A stretch of 64,000 bases of DNA, from the NCBI GenBank assembly GCA_965235415.1, contig CBDDXD010000001.1, positions 62,001 through 126,000 on the forward strand. The letters run 5' to 3'. Positions 61,647 through 64,000 of the stretch are shown one piece after another. The translations under genes were made by a program, and so were the position numbers. Position 1 is the stretch's first letter. Every line of letters starts with the position of its first letter. This DNA comes from Fontibacterium subtropicum (lineage in GTDB: Bacteria; Pseudomonadota; Alphaproteobacteria; Pelagibacterales; Pelagibacteraceae). The notes under the pieces were generated by a model. That model was not told where the DNA came from. It searched no databases and was given only the letters and a program-made list of their open reading frames with translations.

Positions 61647-61680
61647 AGCCGCTTGTTAAAAAAAAATTCTTCTAAATTCA

Positions 61681-62337
61681 ATGAACATAGTTAATCCAGC
61701 AGGAACTTTTATTAATGGACCAGATGGAAAACTAGAAGCCAAATACGTTCAAGGAAAAAGTCCCACAGCGCCAACTGTTTTAATACTTCACCCTCATCCA
61801 GAGTACGGTGGAACTATGAATAATAAAGTAGTCTACAATGCATTTCATACATTTCTTAAAAATGGATTTTCGGTTTGTCGTTTTAATTTCAGAGGTGTTG
61901 GTAAGAGTGAAGGTAAGTTTGATAATGGTCAGGGAGAATTATCAGATGCCGCAGCGGTTTTAGATTGGATACAAAGACAAAATCCTAATACTAATGAAAG
62001 CTGGATTGTTGGTTTTTCATTTGGTTCTTTAATTTGTATGCAACTATTAATGAGAAGACCGGAAATTTATAGATTTATAGCAATTTGTCCTCAACCAAAT
62101 ATTTATGATTTTAATTTTTTAGCACCCTGTCCTTCCTCAGGTATGGTTTTATATGCATCCAATGATCAACTAGTTCCGCTAGATGCAACAAAAACTTTAG
62201 AAACTAAACTTAAAAATCAAAAGAGTATTAATGTAGATTTTGTAAAAATTGAAGGGGCAAATCATTTTTTTGCAGGTAAAGATAAAGAATTTAATGGCGC
62301 TATAGAAAAGTATATTAAAAAAGAATCTAGATTTTAA
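61681..62337 (+). CDS. alpha/beta hydrolase (COG2945-type)
   Basis: Serine hydrolase of unknown substrate. The 218-residue protein has LHPHPEYGGTMNNKVV near 36-51, the strand VCRFNFRGVGKSEGKFDNG near 65-83 (typical of this family), the nucleophile Ser113 in WIVGFSFGSL, an acid in YASNDQLVP and the catalytic His in IEGANHFFAG. The small size and HPHP motif match COG2945-like proteins. It starts 131 bases from the divergent iscR; its stop overlaps the convergent anmK stop by 4 bases. Confidence 0.85.
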   Translation: MNIVNPAGTFINGPDGKLEAKYVQGKSPTAPTVLILHPHPEYGGTMNNKVVYNAFHTFLKNGFSVCRFNFRGVGKSEGKFDNGQGELSDAAAVLDWIQRQNPNTNESWIVGFSFGSLICMQLLMRRPEIYRFIAICPQPNIYDFNFLAPCPSSGMVLYASNDQLVPLDATKTLETKLKNQKSINVDFVKIEGANHFFAGKDKEFNGAIEKYIKKESRF

Positions 62338-63428
62338 TTAGAATAAATAATCCCACCTGTAACCGCCGTACTTACTCCTGTTGTTGTTGGAAGTGATAAA
62401 TATTTTTTCTCTAAACTTCTTATTGCAAGATAAGCAAAGGCTTGGGATTCAATAAAATCTCCAGCAAGTTTATAATGATCAATTGGTTCAACGCTAACAT
62501 TTAAAATTTTTGATAAAAATTTAATTAAAGTTTTATTCTTTCTACCTCCTCCAACTAATATAATTTTATCTTTTTTTTCTTTAATGTTTTTAACAAAATT
62601 TGCTATTAAATTTGCAGTTATGCTTACAAGAGTAGCAGCACCATCTTCTAATTTAAGACCTCTAAATTGAGCAATATTGAAATCAGTAATATCTAATGAT
62701 TTTTTTTTATCGTGGTAGATATAATGATTTAAAAAATCCTCTTTTATTAATGAGTTTACTTCACCTTTTCCTGAAATATTTCCTTCCCTATCAAATTCCA
62801 GGTCTTTTGAGTTTAATCTGATCCATTGATCTAATAAGCAATTACCTGGACCAATATCATTGGAATGAATTATTGAATTTTCAAAATAACTGCCATTCGC
62901 AATACCTCCAATATTAATAATCACACCATTATTTATTAAGTTTAAATTTTTTAAAATTTGTCCGTGGTAAAGAGTAACTAAGGGTGCGCCCTGTCCTTTA
63001 TTTTGAATATCATTATCTCTAAAATTAAAAACAACTTTCGTTTTTAGTAACTGCGTCATCAATTCAGGATTGCCTAATTGAAATGTAAAACCTTGCTCAG
63101 GCTTATGAATTAAAGTGTGACCGTGATAACCAATTAAATCTAATTTGATTGTTGTATTATTCTTTAAGAATTCATTAATTGCTTCCACATGCAATAGAGT
63201 AATCTTCCTAGATAAGTCATTAATAAGAAGTCTTTTTGAGGTTAAATCGTCTTTTTGCAAAACCTCTTTTCTAATATTTATTAATTCATTTTTAAAATCT
63301 GGAGTGTATTGGTAAAAAAAATTATCGACAATTGTAGTATCACTTTCTCCATCAGAATTTATAATTGAAAGATCAATTCCATCCATAGATGTGCCGCTCA
63401 TAGTTCCTAAAGAAATGTATTTACTCAT
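62334..63428 (-). CDS. anmK: anhydro-N-acetylmuramic acid kinase
   Basis: Phosphorylates and opens 1,6-anhydro-MurNAc in peptidoglycan recycling. The 364-residue protein begins LGTMSGTSMDGIDLSIINSDG near 7-27, the AnmK signature, and has GYHGHTLIHKPEQGFTFQLG near 99-118, NNGVIINIGGIANGSYF, DIGPGNCLLDQWI and LVGGGRKNKTLI. It is divergent from tyrS, with 49 bases between the starts. anmK next to tyrS is a common alphaproteobacterial arrangement. Confidence 0.95.
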   Translation of the reverse strand: MSKYISLGTMSGTSMDGIDLSIINSDGESDTTIVDNFFYQYTPDFKNELINIRKEVLQKDDLTSKRLLINDLSRKITLLHVEAINEFLKNNTTIKLDLIGYHGHTLIHKPEQGFTFQLGNPELMTQLLKTKVVFNFRDNDIQNKGQGAPLVTLYHGQILKNLNLINNGVIINIGGIANGSYFENSIIHSNDIGPGNCLLDQWIRLNSKDLEFDREGNISGKGEVNSLIKEDFLNHYIYHDKKKSLDITDFNIAQFRGLKLEDGAATLVSITANLIANFVKNIKEKKDKIILVGGGRKNKTLIKFLSKILNVSVEPIDHYKLAGDFIESQAFAYLAIRSLEKKYLSLPTTTGVSTAVTGGIIYSN

Positions 63429-63458
63429 TTTATATAGATTTAATATTATTTAATTTTG

Positions 63459-63464
63459 TATAAT
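63459..63464 (+). promoter_or_regulatory. -10 element of tyrS
   Basis: A consensus TATAAT lies 13 bases before the tyrS start at 63478. Transcription would begin only about 7 bases upstream of the ATG, so the mRNA may be nearly leaderless; no Shine-Dalgarno is obvious. A matching -35 is weak. Confidence 0.4.
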
Positions 63465-63477
63465 ACTATCTTATTGG

Positions 63478-64000
63478 ATGAATCAGAATCTTATCAAAAC
63501 CTTTCAAGAACGAGGATATTTTAATCAGTGCACTGATTTAGATAATCTTAACAAACTCTTAGATAATAAAAAAATTAAACTTTATATCGGTTTTGATTGC
63601 ACTGCTCCAAGTTTGCATGTTGGCAGTTTAGTGCAAATCATGTGTCTTAGACTGTTTCAACAATTTGGTCACACTCCAATTGTTTTATTAGGAGGGGGCA
63701 CGACAATGGTCGGTGATCCATCAGGTAAAGAGGAGAGTAGAAAAATTCTAACAAGCGCTGAAATTAAAAAAAATACTTCTGGTATCAAAAAAGTTTTTAA
63801 TAAGTTTTTAAACAGTAAAGGTTCTAATAAATTTATTTTTTTAAATAATGAAAAATGGCTCACTAAAATTAATTATATAAATTTTTTAAGAGACTATGGA
63901 AAACATTTTACTATTAATAAAATGTTAACCTTTGATAGTGTTAAACTTCGACTGGATAGAGAGCAATCCTTAAGTTTTTTGGAATTTAATTATATGATCT
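63478..64000 (+). CDS. tyrS: tyrosyl-tRNA synthetase, N-terminal part (cut by window edge)
   Basis: Class I synthetase that charges Tyr. From ATG at 63478 (MNQNLIKTFQERGYF) about 174 residues are visible. Motifs are LYIGFDCTAPSLHVGSLVQIMCLRLFQQFGHTP near 39-71, with HVGS for the HIGH motif as usual in alphaproteobacteria, and LLGGGTTMVGDPSGKEESRKIL near 74-95. The KMSKS loop and S4 domain are beyond the edge. Its start is 49 bases from the divergent anmK. Confidence 0.95.
   Translation, partial: MNQNLIKTFQERGYFNQCTDLDNLNKLLDNKKIKLYIGFDCTAPSLHVGSLVQIMCLRLFQQFGHTPIVLLGGGTTMVGDPSGKEESRKILTSAEIKKNTSGIKKVFNKFLNSKGSNKFIFLNNEKWLTKINYINFLRDYGKHFTINKMLTFDSVKLRLDREQSLSFLEFNYMI

Noticed and set aside
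1..64000. Mobile elements, CRISPR arrays, prophage or defence genes
   Set aside because: No transposase, integrase, repeat-spacer pattern, toxin-antitoxin or restriction-type protein was seen; nearly every base belongs to conserved core genes.

Overview
This 64 kb window is an AT-rich, densely packed chromosome segment from a streamlined marine-type alphaproteobacterium, most like the SAR11 / Pelagibacterales lineage. That is inferred from protein style, gene order and base composition; no database was searched. Genes overlap by 1-11 bases or are separated by a few bases, no gap reaches 300 bases, and I see no insertion sequences, phage genes, CRISPR arrays or rRNA. One tRNA is present. It is core chromosome, not an accessory island, and I did not find a new defence or mobile system.

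Layout. 1-4062 (minus): tpiA, secG, pyrG, kdsA, eno (eno cut by the window edge). 4109-8536 (plus): a shortened PpiD-like membrane chaperone followed by trpE-trpG-trpD-trpC. 8620-12062 (plus): lexA with an alphaproteobacterial SOS box, gltX and gltA. 12066-23143 (minus): a long envelope/translation cluster read rpsB-tsf-frr-uppS-cdsA-dxr-bamA-lpxD-fabZ-lpxA-lpxI-lpxB. 23270-47054 (minus): the 14-gene complex I operon nuoA-N, then birA, coaX, rnj, a DUF1467 gene, proS, lolC/E, lolD and dnaE. 47166-52176: a small TPR protein (minus), a quinone oxidoreductase, a glutamate/aspartate-type ABC transporter (gltI-J-K-L) and an unknown membrane protein (plus). 52177-54246: tRNA-Thr, zapE, nadK. 54236-61549 (minus): iscR, a cysteine desulfurase and sufB-C-D-S-U-T-A. 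61681-64000: an alpha/beta hydrolase, anmK and the start of tyrS.

How it fits together. The cell keeps tryptophan synthesis, lipid A and Kdo synthesis, outer-membrane assembly (BamA, LolCDE), a proton-pumping NADH dehydrogenase and a SUF pathway that can supply its many Fe-S clusters. A possible IscR operator lies on the suf promoter and a LexA box on the lexA promoter.

Points most worth a second look: (1) nuoA is broken by two apparent one-base insertions; (2) gltJ is broken by one, and the partner ATPase gltL has Gly->Ser in its Walker A loop, so this transporter may be decaying; (3) the rpsB leader can fold into a pseudoknot whose second helix covers the Shine-Dalgarno; (4) the PpiD homologue has no PPIase domain; (5) genes usual in these alphaproteobacterial clusters are missing at clean junctions (pyrH between tsf and frr, rseP between dxr and bamA, moaC/moeA and comEC around lexA).
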